This document shows, one piece after another, positions 8,600-16,422 of a DNA stretch of 36,001 nucleotides. A program made the position numbers and the translations under genes. The stretch's first letter is position 1; every line of letters begins with the position of its first letter. Location: the NCBI RefSeq assembly GCF_002001205.1, contig NZ_MUNZ01000136.1, positions 1 through 36,001 of the forward strand, given 5' to 3'. The notes below the pieces were generated by a model, which saw nothing but the letters and a program-made list of their open reading frames with translations, searched no databases and had not been told where the DNA came from. This DNA comes from Hydrogenophaga sp. A37. GTDB lineage: Bacteria > Pseudomonadota > Gammaproteobacteria > Burkholderiales > Burkholderiaceae_C.

Positions 8600-9244
8600 A
8601 TGAACATCCATCTCCCCTTTCACCAGGCCCTGTCTGAGTGCGGCCTGATCGCCATCCTGCGCGGCCTGCGGCCCGAAGAGGCCATCGCCATCGGGCGCGC
8701 TTTGTACGACACCGGCTTTCGCGTCATCGAGGTGCCGCTGAATTCGCCCGACCCGCTGCGCAGCATCCGCGCGCTGCGCGACGCCCTGCCGGCCGACTGC
8801 CTGATCGGCGCCGGCACCGTGTTGCAGCCCGAGTCCTGCGCCGAGATCGCTGACGCCGGTGGCGAGCTGGTGGTGATGCCGCACAGCGACCCCGCGGTGA
8901 TCCGCGCGGCCAAGGCCGCCGGCCTGGCCTGCGCGCCCGGCGTGGCCACACCCACCGAGGCCTTTGCCGCGCTGGCCGCGGGCGCCGACGTGCTCAAAAT
9001 GTTTCCCGCCGAAGCCCTGGGCCCCGTTGGCCTCAAGGCCTGGCGTGCGGTGCTCACGCCGCCCATCGCCATCGTGCCGGTGGGCGGCATCGTGCCCGCG
9101 TCCATCGCGCCCTACCTGGCGGCGGGCGCCACCGGCCTCGGCCTGGGCTCCGCCCTCTACCGCCCGGGCGACACGCCCGAACAGGTCGCCACCCAGGCCG
9201 CTGCTTTCGTCCAGGCCTGGCGTGCCGCACGCAGCAGCACCTGA
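8600..9244 (+). CDS. dgoA: 2-dehydro-3-deoxy-6-phosphogalactonate aldolase
   Basis: Class I aldolase of the KDPG/KDPGal family (214 residues; E. coli DgoA about 205) that splits 2-dehydro-3-deoxy-6-phosphogalactonate to pyruvate and glyceraldehyde 3-phosphate. Visible family features are LIAILRG near 16-22, E44 in RVIEVPLNS, and the Schiff-base Lys K133 in VLKMFPAEALG, followed by VGGI phosphate-binding loops near 157-160. The placement between dgoK and dgoD supports DgoA rather than the KDPG aldolase Eda. The ATG at 8600 has only a weak ribosome-binding site (CCTGGAA upstream). The 124-base gap before it carries the repeat element. Confidence 0.93.
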   Translation: MNIHLPFHQALSECGLIAILRGLRPEEAIAIGRALYDTGFRVIEVPLNSPDPLRSIRALRDALPADCLIGAGTVLQPESCAEIADAGGELVVMPHSDPAVIRAAKAAGLACAPGVATPTEAFAALAAGADVLKMFPAEALGPVGLKAWRAVLTPPIAIVPVGGIVPASIAPYLAAGATGLGLGSALYRPGDTPEQVATQAAAFVQAWRAARSST

Positions 9245-9280
9245 ACCCACGTTTTTGCGCCCCATCCTTCCGGCCCCACC

Positions 9281-10429
9281 ATGAAGATCACCCGCCTCAC
9301 CACCTACATCGTTCCACCGCGCTGGTGTTTCCTGAAGATCGAGACCGACGAAGGCATCGTCGGCTGGGGCGAGCCGGTGCTCGAAGGCCGTGCCCACACC
9401 GTGGCCGCCATGGTCGAGGAACTCGCTGACTATCTGGTGGGCAAGGACCCGCGCCACATCGAAGACCACTGGACGGTGATGTACCGCGCCGGCTTCTACC
9501 GCGGCGGCGGCATCCACATGAGTGCGCTGGCCGGCATCGACCAGGCGTTGTGGGACATCAAGGGCAAGGCCCTGGGTGTGCCGGTGTCCGAACTGCTCGG
9601 CGGCAGCGTGCGCGACCGCATCCGCGTCTACAGCTGGATCGGCGGCGACCGCCCCAGCGACACCGCCGCCGCCGCCCAAGCGGCCGTTGAGCGCGGCTTC
9701 ACCGCCGTCAAGATGAACGGCACCGAAGAGCTGCAGTTCATCGACACCCACGACAAGGTGGAACGCTGCCTCGCCAACGTGGCCGCGGTGCGCGAAGCCG
9801 TGGGGCCGAACGTCGGCATCGGGGTGGACTTCCATGGCCGGGTGCACAAGCCCATGGCCAAGGTACTCATCAGGGAACTGGAACCCTACAAACTCATGTT
9901 CGTCGAAGAGCCGGTGCTGAGCGAACACCACGAAGCACTCAAGGAGCTGGCCCATGTGGCGACCATGCCGATCGCGTTGGGCGAGCGGCTGTACACGCGC
10001 TGGGACTTCAAGCGCATCCTGTCCGAGGGCTATGTGGACATCATCCAGCCCGACCCGTCACACGCCGGCGGCATCACCGAGACCCGCAAGATCGCGGCCA
10101 TGGCCGAGGCCTACGACGTGGCGCTGGCGCTGCACTGCCCGCTCGGCCCCATCGCGCTGGCGGCCAACCTGCAGATCGACGCCGGTTGCTACAACGCCTT
10201 CATCCAGGAACAGAGCCTGGGCATCCACTACAACGCCGCCAACGACCTTCTGGACTACGTGAGCAACCCCGAAGTCTTCGCCTACGAAGACGGCATGGTG
10301 AAGATCCCCACCGGGCCGGGCCTGGGCATCGAGGTGAACGAGGCCTACGTGCAGGAACGCGCCGCCGAAGGCCACCGCTGGCGCAACCCGGTCTGGCGCC
10401 ACAAGGACGGCAGCTTCGCGGAGTGGTGA
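9281..10429 (+). CDS. dgoD: D-galactonate dehydratase (enolase superfamily)
   Basis: Mg-dependent dehydratase of the mandelate-racemase/enolase superfamily that converts D-galactonate to 2-dehydro-3-deoxy-D-galactonate. It has 382 residues, exactly the length of E. coli DgoD. The metal ligands D183, E209 and E235 and the catalytic H185 and H285 fall at the same numbers as in the E. coli enzyme. The N-terminal capping domain (about 1-115) and the C-terminal HKDGSFAEW tail are also typical. It is the last gene of the operon and is followed by a strong palindromic terminator. With dgoK and dgoA it completes the route from D-galactonate to pyruvate and glyceraldehyde 3-phosphate. Confidence 0.96.
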   Translation: MKITRLTTYIVPPRWCFLKIETDEGIVGWGEPVLEGRAHTVAAMVEELADYLVGKDPRHIEDHWTVMYRAGFYRGGGIHMSALAGIDQALWDIKGKALGVPVSELLGGSVRDRIRVYSWIGGDRPSDTAAAAQAAVERGFTAVKMNGTEELQFIDTHDKVERCLANVAAVREAVGPNVGIGVDFHGRVHKPMAKVLIRELEPYKLMFVEEPVLSEHHEALKELAHVATMPIALGERLYTRWDFKRILSEGYVDIIQPDPSHAGGITETRKIAAMAEAYDVALALHCPLGPIALAANLQIDAGCYNAFIQEQSLGIHYNAANDLLDYVSNPEVFAYEDGMVKIPTGPGLGIEVNEAYVQERAAEGHRWRNPVWRHKDGSFAEW

Positions 10430-10463
10430 CACGGGTTGGCTGTCCATGTGTTCACTGCGTGGG

Positions 10464-10503
10464 CCCATGAAAAAACCCGGGCAAGCCCGGGTTTTTTCAT
10501 GGG
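10464..10503. terminator. Perfect bidirectional terminator between dgoD and purC
   Basis: Inverted repeat with two perfect 18-base arms and a four-base CAAG loop. The core is CCCGGG on each side, preceded by six A and followed by six T, so either strand yields a GC-rich hairpin followed by a U-tract. It lies between two convergent genes and should stop both transcripts. Confidence 0.95.
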
Positions 10504-10516
10504 AATGGAAGGCGGC

Positions 10517-11425
10517 TCAGCCCATCAGCCGCGTCAACGCTTCCTGGTACTTCGCCGCCGTTTTTTCGATCACTTCCTTGGGCAGGCGCGGCGAGGGCGC
10601 GGTCTTGTCCCAGGGCTTGCCGTTGACCTTGGCGGTCTCCAGCCAGTCGCGCAGGAACTGCTTGTCGTAGCTCGGCGGGTTCTGTCCCACCACGTAGCTC
10701 TCCAGCGGCCAGTAGCGCGAGGAATCGGGCGTGAGCACCTCGTCCATCAGCACCACGTTGCCAGCCTTGTCCAGGCCGAACTCGAACTTGGTGTCCGCGA
10801 TGATGATGCCCTTCTGGAGCGCGATCTCGGCCGCCGCCTTGTACAGCGCGATCGCCTTGTCGCGGATCTGCGCGGCAACGTCGGCGCCGACCATGGCCAC
10901 CGTCTGTTCAAAGGTGATGTTCTCGTCGTGTTCGCCCATCTCGGCCTTCGCGGCGGGCGTGTAGATCGGTTCGGACAGCTTGCTGGCGTTCAGCAGGCCC
11001 TCGGGCAGCGGTACGCCACAGACCGAGCGGTTTTCCTGGTATTCCTTCCAGCCGCTGCCAGCGAGGTAACCGCGCACCACGGCCTCGACGGGGATGGGTT
11101 TGAGGCGCTGGACCAGCATGGAGCGGCCGGTGATCTGGGGCGCCTCGGCCGCCGAAACCACGCTCTCGGGCGCGTCGCCGGTGAGGTGGTTCGGGCAGAT
11201 GTTCAGGCCCTTGGGGCCGAGTTGGTCGAACCAGAACAGCGAGAGCTTGGTGAGCAGGGCGCCCTTGCCGGGGATGGGCTCCCCCATGATCACGTCAAAC
11301 GCGCTGATGCGGTCGGAGGCCACCATCAGGATGCGGTCGTTGCCCACGGCGTAGTTGTCGCGCACCTTGCCGCGCGCGAGCAGGGGCAGGGAGTGGAGGG
11401 CGGAGGTGTGGAGGGCGGAAGTCAT
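10517..11425 (-). CDS. purC: Phosphoribosylaminoimidazole-succinocarboxamide synthase (SAICAR synthase)
   Basis: Purine-biosynthesis ligase that joins CAIR and aspartate with ATP hydrolysis. From the ATG at 11425 it has 302 residues, usual for beta-proteobacteria. Family hallmarks are [14 protein letters not shown] at the N-terminus, [11 protein letters not shown], the [14 protein letters not shown] stretch, and [14 protein letters not shown] near the C-terminus. The frame stays open upstream to 11494, but this extension covers a hairpin and does not look like a PurC N-terminus, so the ATG that begins MTSALHT is chosen. No strong ribosome-binding site is seen. In related genomes purE and purK often follow; here the converging dgoD lies downstream instead. 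Confidence 0.97.
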   Translation of the reverse strand: MTSALHTSALHSLPLLARGKVRDNYAVGNDRILMVASDRISAFDVIMGEPIPGKGALLTKLSLFWFDQLGPKGLNICPNHLTGDAPESVVSAAEAPQITGRSMLVQRLKPIPVEAVVRGYLAGSGWKEYQENRSVCGVPLPEGLLNASKLSEPIYTPAAKAEMGEHDENITFEQTVAMVGADVAAQIRDKAIALYKAAAEIALQKGIIIADTKFEFGLDKAGNVVLMDEVLTPDSSRYWPLESYVVGQNPPSYDKQFLRDWLETAKVNGKPWDKTAPSPRLPKEVIEKTAAKYQEALTRLMG

Positions 11426-11449
11426 GATCGGCGCGAAAAGGTGACAGCC

Positions 11450-11485
11450 AAGAAAAAAGCCCGGTGACCGAACAGTCAACGGGCT
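11450..11485 (-). terminator. Hairpin with U-tract 25 bases upstream of purC
   Basis: Read on the - strand, an 11-base stem with one mismatch (AGCCCGTTGAC and GTCACCGGGCT, six-base loop) is followed by TTTTTTCTT. It has the form of an intrinsic terminator and lies between the fba side and the purC start codon. It could be an older fba terminator left next to purC, or an attenuator in the purC leader. The sequence does not decide between these. Confidence 0.7.
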
Positions 11486-11605
11486 CCGAACCATTCCGGG
11501 CGATTATCGCAGGTCAGGCCTGCGGCAGGCCGGCCAGAAATGCGCGGCGCGCTTTGTAGGTCTGCACCCCGTACAGACATCGCACAGATGCATGACCACA
11601 GAAAT

Positions 11606-11635
11606 TTTGTCCAAAATAGACAAAGTTGGTACATT
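11606..11635 (+). promoter_or_regulatory. Promoter with overlapping palindrome for the Phd-like cassette
   Basis: A sigma70-like promoter can be read as TTGTCC (11607-11612), a 17-base spacer and TACATT (11630-11635). An inverted repeat TTTGTC/GACAAA (11606-11611 and 11619-11624) overlaps the -35 box and spacer, a suitable operator for autoregulation by the Phd-like protein. The ATG at 11642 lies only six bases after the -10 box, so the transcript may be leaderless. Confidence 0.55.
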
Positions 11636-11641
11636 GGCGGC

Positions 11642-12106
11642 ATGAAACAGATCACGTCCAGCGCCGCCAAGCAGAACTTCGGAGAACTGCTGGATGCTGC
11701 CGCGTTGGCGCCTGTGGCCATTGAGCGGCACAAAAAGATCAGGGCCATCGTCTGTTCTCCGGAAGAATTCCAGCGGCGCACCGGGCAGGCCACACAGCTG
11801 GCCGAGCGGCGCGCGGCCAGGGCTGCGCAAGCGCTGGTGGAGAAAGACCGCCTCATCAAACACCAGCGCCTGGCGATCCATTTGTTGCTGGCACCCCGGG
11901 CACAGCAGAAGGCGCTGATTGCGAACGCACAGCAAGAGGTGGCCCGGTGGCGGCGCGACCACCTCTGCAGCGCCGACTACAGCGACCGCTGGGATGCACT
12001 GCTGAAACTGCCCGTCAAGGAACTCGCGCAGGCCATGGGTTCCGAAAGCCTCGACTGGGGCACGGCCCTGCGCCAAAACTCGCCCTGGCACGGAGTGCCG
12101 GTATGA
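11642..12106 (+). CDS. Phd/YefM-like antitoxin-type protein with long C-terminal extension
   Basis: 154 residues. The first 45 or so (SSAAKQNFGELLDAAALAPV, then IERHKKIRAIVCSPEEF) have the pattern of the Phd/YefM DNA-binding fold: a conserved region with the Asn-Phe-Gly-Glu motif, followed by a strand and a helix. Residues 50-154 form a helical, charged extension (many Ala, Arg and Gln) that I do not recognise. Typical Phd antitoxins have only 75-90 residues. The ATG at 11642 is chosen because the Phd fold begins there; an upstream in-frame start at 11540 would put an unrelated tail before it. The gene overlaps the next one by ATGA. As an inference it acts as DNA-binding antitoxin and repressor for the pair; this is not shown by the sequence. 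Confidence 0.75.
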   Translation: MKQITSSAAKQNFGELLDAAALAPVAIERHKKIRAIVCSPEEFQRRTGQATQLAERRAARAAQALVEKDRLIKHQRLAIHLLLAPRAQQKALIANAQQEVARWRRDHLCSADYSDRWDALLKLPVKELAQAMGSESLDWGTALRQNSPWHGVPV

Positions 12107-12681
12107 AACGGGCCCATTTGTTCACCCTGTTTGAGCAGGCCCGGCAACTGACCGGGCACCAGGACTACGTGGTGGTCGGCAGCCTGGCCATCCTGGGCAC
12201 CCAGGACGAGGACGAACTGCCTGCCGACATGTCCATGTCGGTGGACATCGATTGCTACACCAAGGCCGACCCCGGCCGCATCTTCGACGCCCAGGGCCCG
12301 CTCGGTGAAGGTTCGGTGTTTCACCAGGCCCACGGCTATTACCTCGACGCGGTGTCGCCCAGCCTCCCCAGCCTGCCCGATGGCTGGGAAGACCGCATGA
12401 GCCGTATCGAACAGGACGGCCTGCGCATCTGGTTTCTCGATCCCGATGACACGGCGATCTCGAAGTACGCGCGCAGCCAGCCCAACGATCTGCGGTGGAT
12501 TCGCGCCGGCCTGCTGTCGGGCCTGATTTCATTGCCCAGGGTCCGTGCCCGAATGGCCACGACCTTGTTTCTTGACGAAGAAGAGGCCTTGCGCGTCAAG
12601 ACCCAGGTGGCCACGGACACGGCCTGGTTCGAGGACATCAAGACAGCGCGATCAACCCCTGTGAAGCGCGAACCCCTCTGA
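12103..12681 (+). CDS. DUF6036-like nucleotidyltransferase-type protein, candidate toxin partner
   Basis: 192 residues. The start contains VVVGSLAILG (G26, S27) and then MSVDIDCY (D48, D50), resembling the Gly-Ser and Asp-x-Asp motifs of Pol-beta-type nucleotidyltransferases. The spacing between them (about 20 residues) is longer than in classical MNT proteins but fits DUF6036-like ones. The later LDPDDTAISKYARSQPNDL with RWIRAGLLSGLI recalls the DUF6036 C-terminal part. No signal peptide or membrane segment is seen. It is translationally coupled to the Phd-like gene and followed by a terminator, so the two form a closed unit. Nucleotidyltransferase activity and toxicity are inferred from fold-level motifs and context only. 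Confidence 0.65.
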   Translation: MKRAHLFTLFEQARQLTGHQDYVVVGSLAILGTQDEDELPADMSMSVDIDCYTKADPGRIFDAQGPLGEGSVFHQAHGYYLDAVSPSLPSLPDGWEDRMSRIEQDGLRIWFLDPDDTAISKYARSQPNDLRWIRAGLLSGLISLPRVRARMATTLFLDEEEALRVKTQVATDTAWFEDIKTARSTPVKREPL

Positions 12682-12697
12682 AGTGGGCCACACAAAA

Positions 12698-12729
12698 ACA
12701 AAGAGGCCACCTCACGGCGGCCTCTTTGT
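12698..12729. terminator. Bidirectional terminator between the cassette and fba
   Basis: Perfect 11-base inverted repeat (ACAAAGAGGCC and GGCCTCTTTGT) with a ten-base loop. The AAAG/CTTT flanks give short U-rich tails on either strand. It lies between convergent genes and can end both the + strand cassette and the - strand fba transcript. Confidence 0.8.
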
Positions 12730-12752
12730 CTGTGCGCAGGATCTGGCCGGGG

Positions 12753-13817
12753 TCAGACCACCTTCTGCGCCAGCTCACCCTGGGCGTACTTCGCCGCCAT
12801 CACGCTGAGCGTGTCGCCCTTGATCTTGGCGCCCTGGCCTTCGCAGCCGAATTCGATGTAGCGCTGCTTGCAGATCGCCTTGGCGGCTTCGCGGGCGGGC
12901 TTGAGCCATTCTCGGGCGTCGAACTTTTCCGGGTTCTCGGCCAGGAACTTGCGCACCGCACCGGTCATGGCCATGCGGATGTCGGTGTCGATGTTGATCT
13001 TGCGCACACCGTGTTTGATGGCTTCCTGGATCTCGGCCACCGGCACGCCCCAGGTCTGCTTCATCTGGCCGCCGTACTGGTTGATGATCGCCAGCAGGTC
13101 CTGCGGCACGCTGGAGCTGCCGTGCATCACCAGGTGGGTGTTGGGGATGCGGGCGTGGATTTCCTTCACGCGGCTGATCGCCAGGATGTCGCCGGTGGGC
13201 GGGCGGCTGAACTTGTAGGCGCCGTGGCTGGTGCCGATGGCAATCGCCAGGGCGTCGAGCTGGGTGGCCTTCACAAACGTGGCGGCTTCTTCGGGGTCGG
13301 TCAGCATCTGGGAATGGTCCAGCTTGCCTTCGGCGCCGATGCCGTCTTCTTCGCCCGCGTCACCGGTTTCCAGGTTGCCCAGGCAGCCGAGTTCACCTTC
13401 CACGGTGACGCCGCTCCTGTGCGCCATCTCGACGACCTTGCGCGTCACGTCGACGTTGTAGTCGAAGCTGGACGGTGTCTTGCCGTCTTCCTTGAGCGAG
13501 CCGTCCATCATCACCGAGCCGAAGCCCAGGCCGATGGCGCCTTCGCAGACCTTGACGCTGGTGCCGTGATCCTGGTGCATCACCATCGGGATGTGCGGGT
13601 ACATCTCGGCGGCGGCCTGGATCAGGTGCTTGATGAAGGCCTCACCCGCGTATTTGCGGGCGCCAGCGCTCGCTTGCAGGATGACGGGAGCGCCGACCTC
13701 GTCGGCCGCGGCCATGACGGCCTGCACCTGTTCGAGGTTGTTGACGTTGAAAGCCGGAATGCCGTAGCCGTTGGCCGCAGCGTGGTCGAGCAGTTCGCGC
13801 ATGGAAACGAGAGCCAT
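12753..13817 (-). CDS. fba: Fructose-bisphosphate aldolase, class II
   Basis: Zinc-dependent aldolase of glycolysis and gluconeogenesis (354 residues, usual for the CbbA/FbaA group in beta-proteobacteria). Landmarks are [11 protein letters not shown] at 20-30, the zinc and catalytic segment MHQDHG (H81, D83, H84), [22 protein letters not shown] with its metal His, VMHGSSSVP, and the phosphate-binding [13 protein letters not shown]. The start ATG at 13817 is preceded by AGGGGAA, a good ribosome-binding site. The gene order pyk - fba - purC is one I know from related Burkholderiales, here interrupted by two inserts on the opposite strand. Confidence 0.97.
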   Translation of the reverse strand: MALVSMRELLDHAAANGYGIPAFNVNNLEQVQAVMAAADEVGAPVILQASAGARKYAGEAFIKHLIQAAAEMYPHIPMVMHQDHGTSVKVCEGAIGLGFGSVMMDGSLKEDGKTPSSFDYNVDVTRKVVEMAHRSGVTVEGELGCLGNLETGDAGEEDGIGAEGKLDHSQMLTDPEEAATFVKATQLDALAIAIGTSHGAYKFSRPPTGDILAISRVKEIHARIPNTHLVMHGSSSVPQDLLAIINQYGGQMKQTWGVPVAEIQEAIKHGVRKINIDTDIRMAMTGAVRKFLAENPEKFDAREWLKPAREAAKAICKQRYIEFGCEGQGAKIKGDTLSVMAAKYAQGELAQKVV

Positions 13818-14010
13818 GAAATTCCCCTAAAGCAAAGTTGGTAACCGGTCTGTAACTCGTGGGGAATTTTACCGCCCGTGCATGAGGCCATGGCGGCTTT
13901 GAGATCGCTCGCAACGCGCAGACACCATTCGTCACAAAACGCCAGGGAACTGCGACCTGCAAACCATGACCCTTCATGTTCCATACCAACAGGAAGAGGA
14001 AGGACCATTC

Positions 14011-14784
14011 ATGCCCATGCCATGCCGCACCCTGATCGTGACGCTGATGTCTGCCGCGACGCTGCTCGTGCCCACGCTTTCGCCGGCCCAGGTCACGCTC
14101 ATCCCCGATGGGCAGTGGCGCTACCTGCTGACGGCCGGCGCCAACGTCTCGTCCGGCAACAACAAGGCCGGCTCGATGAACCTGGCGGCCGAGGGCGCCC
14201 AGCAGACCCCGGGCGACAAGTGGACCTGGACCGCCAAGGCCGACCGGGCGAAGAACGCGGGCGTGGCCACCACCGAGCGCTACGGCCTGCGCACCCAGTA
14301 CGACCGTGATCTGTCGCCCGACTGGTTCGGCTTTGGTTCGGGCGAAACCCTGCGCGACAAGCTGGCCAACATCGCGGCCCGCCATTCGCTGGCCAGCGGC
14401 GTGGGGCGACACGTCTGGCGCGAAGACAGTGGCTACTTCGACGTGTCCGGAGGTCTGGGTTTTTCGCACGATCGCTACGTCAAACCCACCAGCATCGGTG
14501 GCACTCCTCGCGACACCTACGGCCGGCTGGAATTGGTGCTGACGGAGGAGTCCAGCCACCGGTTGACCGACAGCACCAGCCTGCGCCAGAAGTTCAGCCT
14601 GTACCCGGACCTGCGTGAATCGGGCCGGTACCGCGCGGTGCTCGACACCGGCCTGACCGTGGCCATGACCGACACCATGAACGTCACGGCGGGCCTGAGC
14701 TACCGCCACGACAGCAAGCCCGGCCCCGATATCAAGAAGGGCGACGCGATGTTTGTGACCGGGGTGTCGTTCCGGCTGGATTGA
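14011..14784 (+). CDS. DUF481-like outer-membrane protein
   Basis: 257 residues with a signal peptide: the first 30 residues have a hydrophobic core (TLIVTLMSAATLLV) and a likely cleavage after LSPA, before QVTL. The mature part shows alternating polar/hydrophobic strands with many aromatic and glycine residues, and repeats of the form YRAVLDTGLTVAMTDTMNVT and AGLSYRHDS. It ends in VTGVSFRLD, all as expected for a salt-stress/YdiY-like (DUF481) beta barrel. The ATG at 14011 follows an AGGAAGAGGAAGGA ribosome-binding region; a second ATG at 14017 is possible. The gene lies on the opposite strand between fba and pyk, so it has its own transcript. The function is unknown; no catalytic motif is visible. 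Confidence 0.8.
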   Translation: MPMPCRTLIVTLMSAATLLVPTLSPAQVTLIPDGQWRYLLTAGANVSSGNNKAGSMNLAAEGAQQTPGDKWTWTAKADRAKNAGVATTERYGLRTQYDRDLSPDWFGFGSGETLRDKLANIAARHSLASGVGRHVWREDSGYFDVSGGLGFSHDRYVKPTSIGGTPRDTYGRLELVLTEESSHRLTDSTSLRQKFSLYPDLRESGRYRAVLDTGLTVAMTDTMNVTAGLSYRHDSKPGPDIKKGDAMFVTGVSFRLD

Positions 14785-14789
14785 CTTCA

Positions 14790-14826
14790 GCCCCCACGCT
14801 CCGCCGCTGCGCGGCGCAGGGGGTGC
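14790..14826. terminator. GC-rich hairpin between DUF481 gene and pyk
   Basis: CGCCGC-TGC-GCGGCG (14802-14816) lies inside CCCCC/GGGGG flanks (14791-14795 and 14819-14823). It sits between two convergent stops, so a terminator role is reasonable, but there is no T-tract. It also looks like the first part of the three-hairpin repeat seen at 8476 and 26056. Confidence 0.45.
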
Positions 14827-14829
14827 GAT

Positions 14830-16263
14830 TTACACCGCTCTGCAGATCTTCAGCGTGTTCGTGCCGCCGGGCTGGCCCATGGGCTCGCCCACGGTGATGG
14901 CGTACACGTCGCCGCTTTGCACGATGCCCTTGGCCTTCAGGTGCGCCTCGGCGTCGGCCAGGGCGGTGTCGCGGTCGGCGCTGGTGTCCATGAGCAGGGG
15001 GCGCACGTTGCGGTAGAGCGTCATCTTGCGCTGCGCCGTGAGGCTGGAGGTGACGGCGTAGATCGGCATGCGCACGTTGTGCCGGCTCATCCACAGCGCG
15101 GTCGAGCCCGACTCGGTCAGCGCCACGATGGCCTTGGCGCCCAGGTGGTGGGCAGTGAAGAGTGCGCCCATGGCAATGGACTGGTCGATGCGCTTGAAGG
15201 TCTTGCCCTTGAAGTCGGCACTGAGTTCGGCGTATTCGGCCTTCTCGGCCTCCTGGCAGATGTTGGCCATCTCGCGCACGGTCTCCAGCGGGTATTTGCC
15301 GGCGGCGGTTTCGGCGCTGAGCATCACGGCGTCGGTGCCGTCAAGCACGGCGTTGGCCACGTCGCTCACCTCGGCGCGCGTGGGCACCGGGTTGACGATC
15401 ATGGACTCCATCATCTGCGTGGCGGTGATGACCACTTTGTCCATTTCGCGCGCCATCTTGATCATGTGCTTCTGCAGACCGGGCACGGACGCGTTGCCCA
15501 CTTCCACCGCCAGATCGCCGCGGGCCACCATGATGCCGTCGGACACCTTGAGAATGTTGGCCAGTTCGGGAATGGCCTCGGCGCGTTCGATCTTGGCGAT
15601 CAGCGCCGGCTTGTGGCCCACGGCCTCGCCGGCCACGTTGCAAAGCTGGCGCGCCAGCTCCATGTCGGTGGCGTTCTTGGGGAAACTCACCGCCACGTAA
15701 TCGGCCTTCAGGCCCATGGCGGTCTTGATGTCGTCCATGTCCTTGGCGGTCAGGGCCGGCGCGGTCAGGCCGCCGCCCTGCTTGTTGATGCCCTTGTTGT
15801 TGGACAGCTCGCCGCCGAGCTTCACGGTGGCGTGCACCGCCGGGCCGACCACCTTGTTCACCGTCATCAAGATCAGTCCGTCGTTGAGCAGCAAGGTGTC
15901 ACCGGCCCGCACGTCACGCGGCAGTTCCTTGTAGTCCAGACCCACGCCGTCGATGTCGCCCAGCTCGGTGCGCGAAGCGTCGAGCACAAAAGACTGCCCC
16001 GGCTCCAGCATCACTTTGCCGGCGGCGAACTTGCCCACGCGGATTTTGGGACCCTGCAGGTCGGCCATGATGCCGACCTCGCGCCCGGCGCGCTGGGCCG
16101 CCTCGCGCACCAGGGTGGCGCGGTCGATGTGGTCCTGCGCGGTGCCGTGCGAGAAGTTGAGCCGTACCACGTTCACCCCGGCGCGGATCATGGCCTCCAG
16201 CAAGACGGGATCGCTCGAAGCGGGACCGAGGGTGGCGACGATTTTGGTGGCGCGTTGGGGCAT
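14830..16263 (-). CDS. pyk: Pyruvate kinase
   Basis: Glycolytic enzyme converting phosphoenolpyruvate and ADP to pyruvate and ATP (477 residues). Landmarks are RATKIVATLGPAS at the start, RLNFSHG, MADLQGPKIRVG, the active-site stretch LIAKIERAEA with its catalytic Lys, IMVARGDLAVE, and ITATQMMESMI with PTRAEVSDVANAVLDGTDAV. The C-terminal domain (about 345-477) is complete. The ATG at 16263 is preceded by AGGAGAC seven bases upstream. It is transcribed away from the urea-derivative operon; the 159-base gap to atzF holds both control regions. Confidence 0.97.
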   Translation of the reverse strand: MPQRATKIVATLGPASSDPVLLEAMIRAGVNVVRLNFSHGTAQDHIDRATLVREAAQRAGREVGIMADLQGPKIRVGKFAAGKVMLEPGQSFVLDASRTELGDIDGVGLDYKELPRDVRAGDTLLLNDGLILMTVNKVVGPAVHATVKLGGELSNNKGINKQGGGLTAPALTAKDMDDIKTAMGLKADYVAVSFPKNATDMELARQLCNVAGEAVGHKPALIAKIERAEAIPELANILKVSDGIMVARGDLAVEVGNASVPGLQKHMIKMAREMDKVVITATQMMESMIVNPVPTRAEVSDVANAVLDGTDAVMLSAETAAGKYPLETVREMANICQEAEKAEYAELSADFKGKTFKRIDQSIAMGALFTAHHLGAKAIVALTESGSTALWMSRHNVRMPIYAVTSSLTAQRKMTLYRNVRPLLMDTSADRDTALADAEAHLKAKGIVQSGDVYAITVGEPMGQPGGTNTLKICRAV

Positions 16264-16392
16264 GTTTGTCTCCTGGGGATGGAACGGCGGATTCTGTAAT
16301 TTGGTTTCGCATTATGTTGGAAACCAGTTACACAGCGGTTACAGCACCCCCGCCAAGGGTGACTCCAAAAAATTGGCATCGATCTTGCATTG

Positions 16393-16410
16393 CATCTTGG
16401 ATACAAGATG
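16393..16410. promoter_or_regulatory. 18-bp palindrome, candidate GntR operator upstream of atzF
   Basis: Perfect inverted repeat with CATCTTG and CAAGATG arms around a GATA spacer, ending 12 bases before the chosen atzF start. Its CTTG-NATA-CAAG core has the size and symmetry of sites bound by GntR/FCD regulators. The operon ends with such a regulator (29119-29865). Binding is inferred. Confidence 0.55.
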
Positions 16411-16422
16411 GAATGCTTAATC

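Noticed and set aside
16390..16410. TTG at 16390 or ATG at 16408 as atzF start
   Set aside because: Both lie by or inside the palindrome, and the added residues do not resemble the family.
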